Made by a program: the position numbers and the translations under genes
Assembly (NCBI GenBank): GCA_022747635.1
Contig: JAKTNV010000003.1
Span: 101,230,454-101,294,453, forward strand
Direction: 5' to 3'
DNA: 64,000 nucleotides
Source: Hetaerina americana
Lineage: Eukaryota; Arthropoda; Insecta; Odonata; Calopterygidae
The notes under the pieces: generated by a model
Database searches by the model: none
What the model saw: only the letters and a program-made list of their open reading frames with translations
Told to the model about the DNA's origin: nothing
Shown here: positions 63,431 through 64,000 of the stretch, in pieces
Numbering within the stretch: position 1 is the first letter of the stretch
How the letters are laid out: each line of letters begins with the position of its first letter

Positions 63431-64000
63431 GTAGGTACAATGTATACCACTGAAGGGTATACATGTGCTATGGGTGTTTACATTTTCTCTGTATGCCTAG
63501 GCTGTTGTTTTTGTTATTAATTCAAATGAAAATATCACCCATTGGCTAGAACATTAGATACATTCAAGACTCAGGAAATGGTCTTTAATTTCCTCAAGTA
63601 ATGCTGTGGATCACTTGGTATTATTTTCCATTTTTGTATTCAAAGGAAATTTCCATTAGTTTTATTTGATTCCTATTGTTTCAATTACATCATTCAATTC
63701 ATAGAATCTATTTCATCACAGGATCCAATTCACAAATAAAGTGGCAAGAATCAAGTAAATGTTTAGTAAAAGTTAATGACAGATTTCAATGCTCAACTTT
63801 ATGAGTCCAAACCAATTGCATAAATATATGTATAGATATCTGGGCCAATGGCATGATCTGAAAGTTACTCGAGTAGCAGAAAAACACAGCATTGAATGTA
63901 ACTAGTTTTATTGTGGGGAATAATTGAAATGTGACAACAAAACTGCTTTTGAAAGAACAGAGTGCTTATGGCTGAATTGTTTGAGCTATGCATGACTTAT
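63431..64000 (+). other. Start of intron 4, continuing past the window
   Basis: After the GTAGGT donor the sequence is AT-rich with no open continuation and no recognised repeat. The downstream exons, including any LIM domain, are outside the window. Confidence 0.55.

Overview
The window is nuclear DNA of an arthropod, most likely an insect. It has spliced GT-AG coding exons, a canonical eukaryotic tRNA with a Pol III T-run, mariner and piggyBac-type DNA transposons, a jockey/CR1-like non-LTR retrotransposon fossil, tRNA-derived SINEs and long (TA)n arrays. No operons, ribosome binding sites or prokaryotic gene spacing are present. I cannot name the species. The only host protein-coding gene I can support lies at the right end. 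Nearly everything to its left is intergenic or far-upstream sequence, and the many open frames there are mostly shadows in low-complexity GC-rich blocks.

Left part (1-22 kb): a GC-rich start, then a dead non-LTR element on the minus strand (about 2.06-2.95 kb) whose 3' end matches a short dispersed repeat seen at 1.76, 27.8, 29.66 and 57.87 kb. A pyrimidine-rich block lies at 5.8-6.8 kb, an inverted-repeat tRNA-like element at 11.3 kb, and further GC-rich islands at 12.4, 16.6 and 19.5 kb.

Middle (22-51 kb): a mariner deletion derivative with perfect 30-bp inverted ends (22.1-23.0 kb); two copies of one tRNA-derived SINE family (23.8 and 31.4 kb, both minus strand); a 264-bp piggyBac-type MITE between TTAA sites (29.3 kb); a scrambled mariner remnant (32.6-33.1 kb); tRNA-Arg(TCT) at 35.88 kb; a (TA)n array; a possible reverse-transcriptase scrap at 39.7 kb; large GC-rich, strand-asymmetric blocks at 41-43.6 kb; and a 1334-bp mariner with recognisable D,D34D catalytic residues but one frameshift (49.56-50.89 kb).

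Right part (54-64 kb): a CpG-rich block with an Inr plus DPE-like core promoter at 54.5 kb may be the first exon of the gene that follows. Four coding exons (60.25-63.43 kb, plus strand, all phases compatible) encode the N-terminal part of a protein I take to be the LMO7/Smallish (DUF4757) family; it continues past the window. An intron of this gene carries the most unusual object here: a 205-bp insertion flanked by a 13-bp target-site duplication. It is built as a 74-bp-arm palindrome around a hammerhead-ribozyme-like core, with two degenerate relatives elsewhere (5.2 and 58.7 kb). It looks like the end of a Penelope-like or other ribozyme-bearing retroelement.
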